Positions 10,740 through 22,120 of a stretch of DNA of 64,000 nt are shown here, piece by piece; the first letter of the stretch is position 1; every line of letters starts with the position of its first letter. Made by a program: the position numbers and the translations under genes. This DNA is from Blumeriella jaapii (lineage: Eukaryota; Ascomycota; Leotiomycetes; Helotiales; Drepanopezizaceae). The notes under the pieces were generated by a model, which saw nothing but the letters and a program-made list of their open reading frames with translations, was not told the DNA's origin and searched no databases. The DNA lies in the NCBI GenBank assembly GCA_009599575.1, contig VWND01000073.1, positions 620,001 to 684,000 of the forward strand. The letters are read 5' to 3'.

Positions 10740-12817
10740 TTATCGAATTACACCCATTTCGCTCAGCTTGCTGCCGACTCCTGCTTCGCCATCCTCTCTC
10801 TGTCCCGGCTTCCTCCCAAACACGTTCCAGAACCGCAGAGTCTCGTCACCAGCACCCGTAACTACAACCCGCCCATCAGGACTCATAGCTAGGTACAGCA
10901 CACGGTAGGTGTGGCCGGTGAGACTCACGACCTGGGTCATGCTAGGGTACTTCCACACCACGATTTGGTTCTGCGAGTACCCGTGCGTGCTAACGATCTC
11001 GTTGCTGTTCTTGCTCCACGCGAGATTGCAGACCTGAGAACCGGTGTCGATCTCGCGAGAGACTGTGCCGCGCAGCGTATCGTGGAAAATGATTCTACGG
11101 TCGGCGGTTCCTCCCCCCGAGGCGAGAAGACCGCGTTGATGCGGGGACCAAGCGATAGCTTTGACGGCTGCGGTATGCTCACTAAACTTCCAGAGAGGTG
11201 TCTCGCTGAGCTTGTCCCAGACCATGAGCTTGTTGTCATTGCCGCCAGAGGCGAGCTGACCATCTTCGCAATTCCAGCGTAAGCCACAGACTTCTTGTTT
11301 GTGTCCTACCAGCTTCTTGAGCCATTGGTCTGGTGCTCGGACGTCACGGTGGTAGATCGTGCGATCGCGGGAGCCGGAAGTGAGGATATGGTCGTTCCAA
11401 GCCAGAGCTCCCACACGTGCTGTATGTCCAGTCATTGTTCTTAGTCGTCGTGTTCGCTCGGCATCCCAGATTTGCACTAGTCCTTTCCCAGTCCCAATGG
11501 CAATGTGGGAGCCACGCTGAATCCATGATACGCTCGTGACTGTATCATCTTGGAGCTCACATAACTTGTTGACTCGGCCTGATTGAGAATTCCACATGTA
11601 AACACAACTTCCAAGTCCAACACCAAGAATATTGCTGCTTCCCCAGTCCACTAGGTTGAGATAGAAATCGTCGGCTAAATCAGGAGCATCCAGCACTTTG
11701 TAGGGTACTTTGCTGACAGCCCGAGGTTGCTTCCGCGGACTCAACAACATTTGTTGACTTCCGAATCTTACCGGAGAAAGACTGTATAGCTCCGACCTGG
11801 CGTCCAAATGGGGTCCGTGCCGACTTTGCGGTGTCCTCGAAGGCGTTGGGTGACCAGCAATGTTCGTGTGATGTCTGGGAGACATGTATGTGAAGAGATT
11901 CTTGTGGGGCGTCGAAGGTGTCATGGAGACCGGAAGGGACGAATTGGAAGAATTATTAGGAGGTGTGTGTGATCGTGTCGGGTCATTTACAGTCGTTGAA
12001 TGCGATGTTTGTAGTAGGTTGGCGTCGGGAGAATGGTTTGGGGGCGTAGATTGGGGAATTGTGTTGTCAAATATCTCTGCTCGTAGCAACGTCGAATACG
12101 TACGGTTCGCTTGCTCAGCTATTGTAGTCCAGTCAGAATCAGGCTTCGCGATACAATGACTCGAGCTGGCACTTACTCTTTTGGAAATGAAGCTCGCCGT
12201 AAGGAGGACGTTTCTTTTGCTTAGAAGGAGTTGCCGGGGAGCCTTCGTCGTGGAGTAAGCTGAAGCTGGCTTGAAGATCCTGTCCTTCTCTGTTCGGAAT
12301 GAATCTGAAGCTTGTTAGTATTGTTATAATCGATCTCAGGTTACGAGTGGTATGATTGCTGGTGGAGAGAGATAAAACCAGATGAAGGTGAACTCCAACA
12401 TTACCCCCACTGTCTCCACCGGCCCACGCGACGCCATGTGGCAGACCTAGCAACTTATGTACGAACACGCTAAGAGATTTGTTCTTACCTGTCGCCATAG
12501 ACTCTCTGTCGTTTCCGACTCGGACTTCCTCCAGGTGTCAAATCCCGCGGTCTCCCGGCATCCTCAAACTCTTTCATAAGCGCCTTGCCCAGAGCATTTG
12601 GATCTATCGCATCTGCACCAGGCATCCCCGAGGCTCTGGCGTGTCGCGCACCATTCTGCAATGCTTTTCGCTCCGATTTTCTCTTTTCGACTGCTGGAAG
12701 AGGAGGGGTCGTACTGAGGGGTGATGAGGCTACCGGCGGCGTGTTCAGGGCATTCGAGGCTTCTGTAGCATGCGCATGCGAGAATTCAGAGCCGAACAGC
12801 TCTTCTTGGACTCCCAT
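10740..12817 (-). CDS. CDH1: APC/C activator Cdh1 / Fizzy-related WD40 protein
   Basis: Substrate-recruiting activator of the anaphase-promoting complex in late mitosis and G1. Three exons: 12817-12489, 12304-12177 and 12118-10740 (611 aa). The intron before exon 2 has a perfect TACTAAC branch site next to its acceptor. The C-box DRFIPNR (residues about 109-115), which docks on APC/C, is split by that intron. The N terminus is basic, Ser/Thr/Pro-rich and carries SP/TP sites (LTPGGSPSRKR), as expected for CDK-inhibited Cdh1. The C-terminal half is a seven-bladed WD40 propeller (landmarks LNLVDWGSSNILGVGLGS, TSGSRDRTIYHRDVR). The protein ends in Ile-Arg, the IR tail that binds APC/C TPR subunits. 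RFIPNR and the -IR end support Cdh1; Cdc20 is possible but less likely because the EQANRTYSTLLRAEIF linker is Cdh1-like. Intact. Confidence 0.92.
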
Positions 12818-14499
12818 GGTGCCGTCTAGGGAAGCAAATGTCGTGAGATGCGATATTGCATGCAGAGGCTAAATTGTCAGATCCAGCGATGTGTGACCGC
12901 CTGGCAGATTGCGATGCTGTTCGAGAAATGATGAGGTTCTGGCAAGCTTGGACAGATCGCGGTCGTGGAGTCGCGACAGTGCCCGTGTTGAATTGATGTT
13001 GTTTTGGAGAAAAGGTATGTTGCCCTGCCACCAGCGATCGGTTCGGATCGTTGATCAAGCACTTGAATGGGGGCTCCGGGCTCTTCACAATCACACTCTG
13101 CGCAGTCTTGTGGGCACGAAACTGCCTCCGCAAGCAACGCCGTCGCCTTCGATGATTCGAGTCGTCGGTGTACGGAGGGTTGTTGTTGTCGATGCTTGAA
13201 GTCGCAGCTCGACAAATGACTCGCGACGTCGTGAGGACGCGAGCAGCGTTTAAGCCTCGCGCTAAGCCGTTCCCAGCGACCGGCCGCCGAAAGAGAGCAA
13301 CGTGAGATTTCACAGCTGACGGCGACGAGCTCACTTTGCACCGCTTGGAAACCGAGAAACTGAGAAACTCGAGAAAAAGGGGCGAAGTATAGAAGGGGAG
13401 ATAAGGGAAGATTGGAAGATGGGAAGAAGGGAAGATGGGAAGATGGGAAAACAACCAACGACACGTTCATCGCGGTCACGAACGCTCTCCGCTCTAGCGC
13501 AGCATTCAGCGACCTCACAACAGACCCTCGATCTTCACGTCGCGTTCAGCCGTTCAGCAGTTCAGCATGCAAGGCCATATCACAACAAACCGTTCACCCT
13601 TCGGGAACACGGGAGCCAAAACGCGACACGCGATCTTTTCGAGTGGCTCTGCGTTGCGGCTTCAAGGGCGATCATTGGATGACAATCTGCCGGGAGTGGA
13701 ACTTTCTTTACCGCTACGGGCGACGAGAGGGCGAACTGCGGCATCACAACAACAACAACAACAAGAACAACAACAACAACAACAAACACCACAACATCTT
13801 TGGGCAATTCTGCAAGCACTTCAATGCGATCTGCAAGCATGCCTACATCACCGTAGGTAGGTCTCCTTTTTATTTAAACGCTCAGAGAATCTGGTGTCCA
13901 GAAACTTGCAGGTACTCACTGCCTTATTTCTTGCACATCTCGACTCTTGGATCCCTTTGCGTGTTGTAGAATGTTTCTACAGTGCAGCAAGTACACAGTA
14001 CAGTACCCTCTCCTCCGAGCGCATCTCTTCCCTCGAGATTGAAAAGGACATACTGTACTGTACCAGAACGCTTCGGTTGAAGAGCCCCGGCGGCGTTCCT
14101 CTCGCGATGACGAATTAACGCTCTCTGCTGTCATCCCACAAGGACTCCCCAGCCGCTAAAAAGACTTTGCTCTTTTGGTTCGGCCCGATCTCGAACGTGG
14201 ACCAGGCTGGCATACAGCCATGGATTAGTCAGCTGCTTCGAGTGCTATATCAAACTTTCTACTGGTGAAGACTGCGGCCCAGTACTCAGTACCCCGCCTG
14301 AGGGGGAGATGGAGAGCTCGTAGACTGGGGCATGTTCTTGGCCTGCTTCCTGAACCGAATCATATGACATTGTGGCCATGGCCATGGACACCGCCCTTAC
14401 GATGTGCATTCAGCACTCGCCATAAAGGGAGCTCCTCGCTCGCAGCAAGGTCTCTTGAGCCAGCCTGAGAGTCACGCACAGCCTCTATAGTCATCCATC
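12818..14499. other. Divergent intergenic region between CDH1 and the GH32 gene
   Basis: About 1.7 kb without a supportable gene. It contains GGGAAGATG-type direct repeats (about 13395-13452), a (CAA)n microsatellite at 13746-13786, and TACTGTAC/GTACAGTA motifs at about 13992 and 14051. Open frames covering the CAA tract translate to poly-Asn/Gln and look spurious. Confidence 0.5.
13746..13786 (+). repeat. (CAA)n trinucleotide microsatellite
   Basis: About 13 near-perfect CAA/ACA units with one G interruption, in the CDH1/GH32 spacer. Confidence 0.9.
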
Positions 14500-16261
14500 A
14501 TGCTGTTCCGAGGCTTTGCTCTTACTCTTGGCCTTGTGAAGGTGGCACTGACCCTAGATTTGGACCCTCTTGGCTCCGAAACTGCGACGACGACGCCGTG
14601 GAATGCAGGTGTGCCCGCAGATATACCAGTGCCAGGAGACTACAGAGGACAATGGCGACCCCAAGTCCATTTCTCGCCTCCGTCAAATTTCATGAATGAC
14701 CCCAATGGCTGTTTCCTCGATGCCGATGGAGTATGGCATCTATACTACCAATGCAAGTGGTCCCCCCCACTTCGCCGTCTCTGAGTCTAACCGGACACCA
14801 GACAATCCCACAGAGCTTGTTGCAGGTAACCAGCACTGGGGACATGCCACCTCGAAAGATCTGTACACCTGGGAAAATCAGAAAATTGCGATCTTCGCAA
14901 CTCCAGACTCCCAGATCTTCTCTGGCAGCATTGTCGTAGACGTGAACAACACGTCCGGCCTCTTTCCTCACCAGAACAATGGAGTAGTTGCAATCTACAC
15001 CCTGAACACCGCAACGGAGCAAAGCCAAGAAATTGCCTATTCTTTCGATGGCGGCTACACGTTCGAGAAGTACACTGGTAACCCAGTTCTCAGACTCGAT
15101 CCTATCTCCAACCAATTCCGAGACCCCAAAGTGATCTGGTATGTGGACCACTGGGTGATGGTCATCGCTTACGCTCATGAATTCGTGGTGGGCATTTTCA
15201 CCTCCCCGAATCTCATTGAATGGACCCACGCGTCGAACTTTACCCTCCACGGTCTTCTTGGTTCCCAATACGAGTGTCCCAACTTGGTCCGAATTCCTGT
15301 CCTGGGAGAAGAAGAATCCATGTGGATTATGGTTCTCAGCATCAACCCAGGCGCGCCGCTGGGCGGCTCAATCGCCGAATACTTCCCTGGCACTTTCGAC
15401 GGCACTCGTTTCGAGGCCGTGGACGCTGCGACCCGCTTGTCTGATTTTGCCAAAGACAATTACGCCGGCCAATTCTTCTACGGCCTTCCAGATTCCGCCG
15501 ACCCGGTTTTCATCCCCTGGGCCAGCAACTGGCAATACACCCAGCAAGTTCCCACCGGCGAGCGCGAAGGCTGGAGAAGTGCCATGGGCGTTGCCCGTCG
15601 CTCCTATCTCGTCAGAAACGCTACTCGCACAGGATGGATGTGGATCAATGTTCCCTACGATCTCACGCCGATCCTCGACACTCAGCTGGCCGTCAGCGAG
15701 AATCTTAGGAACGGGACCATCCTCGTTGATTACTCATCTCTTGATAGCGGAGCCATCTACTTCCAGGTCAACGTGACTGGCCTCCCTCAAGTCGCTCTTG
15801 CGACCGGAACGCTGAACTTTACGTTCACGGCTTCGACGACACGCGAGTCTGTGACTGGCGGTTTCTACTTCGGCGGGGACAATCCATTCTGGATCTCCCG
15901 TCGCAACATCCTGGGCTTTGCGGAGACGAACCCGTTTTTCGTAGATAGATTCAGCGTCGCCAACGTTCTGAATGCCGATGGCACCTTTACGCTGGAAGGG
16001 ATAATCGACCGGTCGATCTTGGAGGTGTTCTTGGATGGTGGGCGTAATAGTGGTACGACGACCTTCTATCCCGAGGGAGTTCTGGACACCATGGAATTAG
16101 GGACCGAGAACCTGAATGCCGATGTCAAAGTCAGCGTCGCGGTGTGGGGACTGAAAAGTACGTGGGCCGGTCAAGCGAGCGAGGATGGGATCGTGTATGG
16201 CAATCTTACGGCGAGCAGTAGCTCGACGCTGGCTGAGATGGACCCTTTAAACGGTAATTAG
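14500..16261 (+). CDS. Secreted GH32 invertase/inulinase-type fructan hydrolase
   Basis: Extracellular hydrolase of beta-fructofuranosyl bonds (sucrose, inulin or levan). Two exons, 14500-14752 and 14802-16261, give 570 aa. The 49-nt intron (14753-14801) begins GCAAGT and ends CAG: a GC-AG intron. Splicing rebuilds the family sequence [24 protein letters not shown]; unspliced, the frame ends in the intron. A signal peptide ([20 protein letters not shown]) precedes the catalytic domain. The catalytic residues are present: nucleophile Asp67 in NDPNG, transition-state Asp192 in FRDPK, and acid/base Glu242 in YECPNL. WASNWQY and the C-terminal beta-sandwich ([13 protein letters not shown]) are also present. 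Many NxS/T sites fit a secreted glycoprotein. Substrate preference cannot be told from the sequence. Confidence 0.92.
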
Positions 16262-16604
16262 ATGGTAGTAATGATAATATGCACTCTTGCTAAGCGTTAT
16301 ATAGGCCGCTCTTCCGACGAACTTGATTTTATGCATTCGCTCGGTTATTTCTGATAACTGGTGCGATGTTTTGAAGGCAGATAGATATTCCAAAGCTCGG
16401 AGACCGCGCCCGGGCTCAACCAACCCAAGAACCTCGCTAAGTAAGGAGGGAGGTACAGTAGTACCACCCCACACTCGACATGGGGAAAGAAAAATTTAAG
16501 CAGAATTACTAGAGCTATAGAAAATAGACGTAGAAATAGAAATAGACAGAACACGTAGCGATAGAGAAAACACGAAATGAAAAAGGTGCAAAACAAAAAA
16601 AAAT
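16262..16604. other. Spacer between GH32 gene and tRNA-Glu
   Basis: 3' flank of the GH32 gene. An A-rich run just before the tRNA (about 16591-16603) reads as the poly-T Pol III terminator on the minus strand. Confidence 0.6.
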
Positions 16605-16702
16605 TTCCGGAACGGGGAATTGAACCCCGGTCTCCTGCGAACTCGATCAGCTAGAGCTAATCTGATGAGAGGCAGAAATGCTAGCCACTACACCATTCCG
16701 GA
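16605..16702 (-). tRNA. tRNA-Glu (CUC) with a 26-nt intron
   Basis: Cloverleaf seen on the minus strand. The acceptor stem TCCGGAA pairs with TTCCGGA, the D arm reads TGGTGTAGTGGCTAGCA, and the anticodon CTC sits in loop CTCTCA. The T arm is CGGGG-TTCAATT-CCCCG. The anticodon stem pairs CTGC with GCAG only after removing about 26 nt inserted one base 3' of the anticodon (37/38), the canonical eukaryotic tRNA intron site. The intron can pair with the anticodon region (it contains GATCGAG and CTCTAGCTGATC). A run of T follows the 3' end on the minus strand, fitting a Pol III terminator. Confidence 0.92.
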
Positions 16703-17635
16703 TTGGAGAATTGATGTAGGGCGAGTGGGTGCATGCAAATATGTTAGCATCAAAAATTTGCCGCCAAGCCGGCTCGCCTACTGCCGGTCGGGTAGGAAAT
16801 CTAGTGGGGTACTGGCCAAATACTTTCGAACCAGAGGTTGATTAAAGCTTCTCTTACGAAGTGAAAGTGCGACAGAGATTTTTTCAGCTGTGTCATGATA
16901 TTGTGAAGCGTATGTGATGGAATATAGGGCACGTGTGTGAATATCACGTGCTACCAGGAGGACGGAATGCAAACAGCCCTGCGCTGCATCCTGCATTGCA
17001 CTGTAGCATTTGGCCTGTCTACCCCCGTACAACCGACAGTGTGCCTCGGGTCATGTTGAGTTAAGTAGAAAGAAACTATGAACCAAAATGGAAATGCTTC
17101 GATCATGGAGGTCACTTGATTTTCCACCCGATAGACTGCTCTGCGTACTTTAGCTGGACGACTCGTCGGAGTAAACGATGCTCCATCGCGCATGCTCGAG
17201 ATAAATAGTATGTGTAGCTGTAGAACACCCCCGGCAACACAGCTCGTCTTCCTGGCATTGCATGTCCTGTTTTCTTGGCTAATTAATGGTCGATGAGAAA
17301 GGTCTGATCAATATCTGGTTCTCGGGTTGGCGTGAAATAAGACATCATCTGGGGACTCGGAAGGTGATTCTTGAACTCGCACCAACTGATATCTCGGGCT
17401 ACTGGCCGCGGTATGGAATCGAATGTATCTGTAGGGGGTTGCGTGACACGGATGACGAAAAGGGAAAGAGCCGGCTGTGTAACTGCCCCCAAGCAACATC
17501 ACGATTCTGAGGCACTGCCGTGTAATCTAGCTTGAGTTCTGCTTGGGACTTCGGTATCGCGAACCAACATATGACAGAGGAGAATCTCGAAATTTATCAC
17601 CTTGCCAAATCTATCAGCTTGCTAGAGCTCGGAAG
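16703..17635. other. Intergenic region upstream of DUF3431 gene
   Basis: No supported gene. Contains CACGTG-core sites at about 16930 and 16946 (gcacgtgtg, tcacgtgct). The upstream frame in phase with the DUF3431 gene from 17543 lacks hydrophobic or conserved sequence and is read as leader. Confidence 0.5.
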
Positions 17636-18849
17636 ATGTTCTCCTGTAGGAGATGGATCGTGTTGTCGTTTGTGACCGCCGCGGTTCTCATCGGCATCTT
17701 GGCTCCTGTCCCAATCTCCTGGGAAGCCCCCTTTGCAATGGCTTCAAAAAACCATCCAAAGAACACAAGTGTAATCTACACGGCTCCTCCGGAAGAGCCG
17801 GAGCCCAAGGACTCCCATGCTTCCATGTTGAAATACGAGTTTCGTCCCGGTGCCGTCAAGCCTGTCGGACAGAACTACACCAAGACCCTGGTTATACCGC
17901 GCACTCAGGCAGAGAATACCGATTGGATTGACGACAACTTTAGCGGCGACCCAAACATCGATTGGACGATTTACGTGGTTGACCAACCTGGTGCGTCACT
18001 GCACCCAGCACAGAACAAGGGCCACGAAGTGATGGTCTACCTGTCGTACATCATAGACCACTACGATAACCTGTCCGAGATAACCATCTTCATGCACTCA
18101 CATCGCCACGCCTGGCACAACAACGAGCTACTTGGCAATGATGCGGGCAAGTCGTATCGAGGCTGTCATCCGAGAGAGTGCAAAGAGAAGGGTACATGAA
18201 TTTGAGGTGCCACTGGGACCCTGGATGCCCAGATTGGATGAGACTGGGCAGCATCGAAGAGGATGTCAACAAGCAGGAAACGACAATTCTGGCCAAGTCC
18301 TGGTCTGAGTTGTTCCCTCTGGATCCGATCCCGAATGTGCTCGCGCAACCGTGCTGCGCCCAGTTCGCAGTTTCCAGGGGCAGAATTCGAAGTCTGCCGT
18401 TGGCGAGATACGTCGCTCACCGCAATTGGTTGTTGGAGACGCGCATGTCGGATTACCTCAGTGGGAGAGTGTTTGAGTATATCTGGCATTTCATCTTCAC
18501 CGGGAAGCATGTGATCTGTCCCAAGGAGCATGTTTGCTATTGTGATGGGTTTGGGATCTGCTTCGGAGGAGAGAAGGAGTACGACTTCTACCTTGAGAAA
18601 ATGAAGGAGCGCACACTCATGGAACAAGAGCTCCGGGATCTGCAAGACGTGAGGTCTAAGTGGGATTCTGGCCAACGAGAGACCGACGAGCAGCTGGACG
18701 CGGGCCGAGAGGTGGAATTGCAGGAGAACATTGAAGCTAACCGGGCTTGGTGTGAGCAGGAGACGGAGAAAGCGAGGGCCCGGGGAGACGTGCCTAGCTA
18801 TCGAGCATTGGAAGTGAGAAGATCATGGAAGGATGGAGATGGGTTCTGA
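17636..18849 (+). pseudogene. DUF3431 family protein, frameshifted
   Basis: Fungal DUF3431 protein; function unknown, often a type II membrane or secreted protein of glycosyltransferase-like context. Start chosen at 17636 because MFSCRRWIVLSFVTAAVLIGIL forms an N-terminal signal anchor; an in-frame ATG at 17543 would add 31 unconserved residues. Family landmarks: NTDWIDDNF, HEVMVYLSYIIDHYDNLSEITIFMHSHRHAWHNNELL, then, in the next frame, REGYMNLRCHWDPGCPDWM and FEYIWHFIFTGKHVICP with a Cys-rich YCDGFGICF end and a charged coiled tail. The reading frame must change between the TGA at 18139-18141 (second frame) and the TGA at 18197-18199 (first frame), most likely near the GGG at 18144-18146. 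The shift equals one missing base. No intron fits. The C-terminal extension after residue ~310 is very charged. Confidence 0.75.
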
Positions 18850-20034
18850 GAGTGTGTCCTATGTCTCTTGAGTTCAGAATGTTTTTAAAATGTATCGACT
18901 TTTCAGTTCTCACGTGTGGCACGGAGTCAAGAGTACCAGGTGGGGGATCGAAAATTATGGCCAGTTGCAGATGTTAACTGACTCAACACTTTCAAAGCAA
19001 AAGTTGGTAACATCTATTTACATTGGTACAGCTTAGGTACGGAGTCTAATTAAGCGAGACAACTCTACCGTATCTTCATTGCTCACTTGAGCAACCTCAT
19101 CACTCACGGATCCCTACGTTTAGCAAAACAGTCAATCTCAATCCTGAATTGTTGGCATTTTCTCGGGAGATCCCATTTTCCGCGAGGGAGGATATGCTTG
19201 ATGCGACTAACCAAAAAAAGCTTTCCTCTGTGGGAAAAGGGTGACCACATCCTGAAAACATTTTACCCCCAAACATATTATTTGTATCTTTGGGAAAGAG
19301 GGTGCGTACTGCACTTTTTATCTCAGTCTTTCTTGCGACAAAGGAAATGGGGAATCGGGAATTTGACCTACCTCCCATTATGCAGTATCTGGTGTCTGGA
19401 ATTGAACCAGCACACTATCAGGAGACAGCGCATTGAGACCATACGGCTTTCCGGAACGCTACAACGAGCCTCTACATTTGTTGGGACTGGAAGTTGTGGT
19501 CTAAGAATACATGTACCCTTCAAAAAGTCCCCCCCGAAAACACTTCAGGCCCGAGTGAACACGTACGATGTTTGTTTACATTATGACGAAGCTTGGAATC
19601 ACCAGCGGAAGTGTTATCTCGTTAGAAGGCATTTTGGAAGTTCATTTCGTGCGCAGCTTCTTGCCTATTGCAGACATCTTCAGACACCACTGATCAGGCT
19701 TGGCGACATCCCCATTGGCGATTGGCTTTGGTTGCGCAACCGCATCAATTCAACTTGCCTTCCAAAGAGAATGCCCCCAACTCGGCTCCGGAATCGTCCT
19801 TACAGTTGTCAATGATCGGGGGTAGACTTCTTTGTGTCAGGACAGCCTCGATGCCGGATCGGGTAATAGCACAAAGAGTGTTTTCCTACTTGTTGTACTC
19901 GTGCCGAGTTCCCAAACAAAGAGGCTTGTAGCCAGCTCTCTTACCCACAGCAGAAATAGTCCTCGCGCAGGTGTATAACAAGTCTGAACTCATTGCGAAA
20001 TACCAGACGCATCAAAATCATCGAGGCCGCAAAG
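18850..20034. other. Intergenic region with one unexplained open frame
   Basis: Holds a 242-codon plus-strand frame at 19087-19815 whose product has no domain I recognise and looks like chance (many Cys, Trp, Arg, irregular composition). No RNA gene or clear repeat seen. Confidence 0.4.
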
Positions 20035-21650
20035 ATGTCCCACCCAATGACCTTCGGTGTCGAACTCAAGTTCCTGGTCGCCATGGTCTTCCCTGGCGAC
20101 AGCGATCCCAACCCTGACGACCCTCGTACCGTCAAGTTCGAGCCCACGACTGCGGAGATTCAACAGATAACCGCGGGCTATTTTGAGAAAAGATCAGGAG
20201 ACGAGTTCAGCGATGAGTTGTACGCGGCCATCGAACATGACGCCCACCAGCCGGCCGTCATCCGGACCATCTCGCAAAGTCTGAAGGACGCAGGGCACCG
20301 CGTGGAATTCGCGACCGCGCGGATCAACGAGTCGGGGGTGATGCCGACGAGCTGGGAGGTGGTGAGGAGTGTTCAAGCGGAGATGGATGAGGAAAAGATC
20401 TTCCAGTACTCGTGGGAGCCGGTCGAGGTGAGAAGCCCGGCTTTGGATCTGAGCACAGAGTCTTTGGACCAGGTGAGGGATGTGTGTCGGCTGTTGATGG
20501 ACACGTACATCTGCGGTCTCAATGAGACGGCGGGCTTGCACATACACATCGGGTTTGGGGATGAGGGCTTCGACCTCGCGACCGTGAGGGCCTTGCTGGC
20601 CTTCACCTGGGCGTTCGAGCCGCAGTTCGATACCTTGCACCCACCAGAGAAGCTTCAGGACCCAAGCTCCGCGTCGATGAGGAACGAGAGCTACATGACC
20701 AATATGTGGTAGTGAGTCGCTCCGAATTTTCCTCTCTCTCAGCTTTTGATCACCTGGATTCCTTGCGTACGCGTCGACAAAAAATGGCGATGCTAATATA
20801 TGTCACTTTCTGCACAGCGCAGAGCACGGGGAGAGGATGACACCCTTACAAGGTGTGCTTGAGATCTGGGGACACAACACCAACGTGTTGGGTTCCATCG
20901 TCAACGCTTTTAGTCCATTTTACACTCCAGATCCAAAGAATCAAAACGTCAGCTTTTGCGGACTGTGCTGCCGCAGGATGCCGCCAGAATACCGGATATG
21001 CACGGCGCGACCGACCATTGAGTTTCGGCAGCACAAGGCGACTGGACGGCGAAGAAGTGACGATGTGGATCGAAACCGTGGCCGGAGTTGTGCAGTTCGT
21101 GAAAGATGCAGATGTGACAGATCTGTTGTGTCTGTTCGAGCTCCTGAAGCACGAGAAGTGGGAGAAGCTGGGTGATGGCAAGGATGGCGAAAGAGAAAAA
21201 GCGATGGGACGTATCGTTGCGGATTACGGCTTCACGATCATCGATCTTTTGCGCCACATTGGCTTGGAAAAGCAAGCGGCTTATTACGAGAGCTGGTGGC
21301 ATCCGCATGAAAGACCGCCTTTCATCCCGAAGGGCGAAGTGGAAGTGCGCCCCGGACACAGTGTCCCGGTGGGAGAACTGCCCCCCCGTTTAACCCGATG
21401 GAAGTATCTTGAGCAACCTGAAGAGTTCTCAGAGGAGCAGCTCGAGACTGCGGACGCAGCAAGGCTACTCTGGGAGCAGATGAGTAGGATCACTGAGATC
21501 TATACGAGCCATGGTTTCCCGGATCTGGTGCCTCCGCGATTCGATCCTGACGATCAAGCTTTGTGGCCGGAGCACCAAAGTTCGATAGAAGTCAATGCTC
21601 CTCTTGCTGTGGAGGCGACGGGCAACGTCCCTGGAGAACTGGCTTTGTAG
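20035..21650 (+). pseudogene. Fungal amidoligase-like protein, frameshifted
   Basis: Resembles the fungal putative amidoligase family (PF12224-type), ATP-grasp/glutamine-synthetase-like enzymes of unknown substrate. Start ATG 20035 gives MSHPMTFGVELKFLVAM, the usual FGVE(L/I)E-type start. Exon 1 runs 20035-20711. A GT-AG intron (20712-20817) with a TGCTAATA branch-like site joins NMW to YAEHGER. Landmarks are NETAGLHIHIGFGDEGFD, TWAFEPQFDTLHPPEK and TIEFRQHKAT. After ACT at 21041-21043 the conserved continuation DGEEVTMWIETVAGVVQF lies in the next frame. The family has T-L/M-D-G here, so two bases appear deleted. The second frame then runs to a stop at 21650 with an additional helical, proline-rich tail. 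Without correction, the protein is truncated by 21175. Confidence 0.72.
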
Positions 21651-21941
21651 GTTTGGTTGAACTCTGAGTCTCGGTCAAGTTCTTACCAGACCGAACCGAA
21701 CCGATTTCAGAAGACCGTAGCCTACGGGTAGTACAGCACTGTGAGAAGGCCTCGCTTAGGTCTGATAAAGGGGGAGGGATATCCACAAGACATTTTATCA
21801 ACAGGCAATCCATGCCGAACCATGCCGAACCCCGCCCTTATCTCGAAAAGCGAGTAGCCGCACAGCAGGCTGTTGAAGTACTGTGATCTGTCTACGAGGT
21901 AGACTTTAGCTAGCTATAACATAAGCAGAATTGAAAGCCAA

Positions 21942-22120
21942 ATACTTCGTACTTGGGTGAAATAATGTTAGTTTAATAACTTTGAGAAAATCCTTGCTTT
22001 TTTGGATACTTGGCAACACTTCATTCTACCATTTGATAATGCCCTTGTAAATACCCTTCGTAATAGAGTACTATGGTAGAGCACCGATGTAAAATTATCA
22101 GTATTTCGCACACCATACTA
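21942..22120 (+). repeat. Left terminal inverted repeat
   Basis: Reverse-complement partner of 24062-24240; begins CTTCGTACTTGGGTG after a TA dinucleotide. Confidence 0.6.

Noticed and set aside
19087..19815. 242-codon plus-strand frame
   Set aside because: No recognisable motif, odd composition, no splice-linked exons; probably chance, though I cannot exclude a lineage-specific gene.
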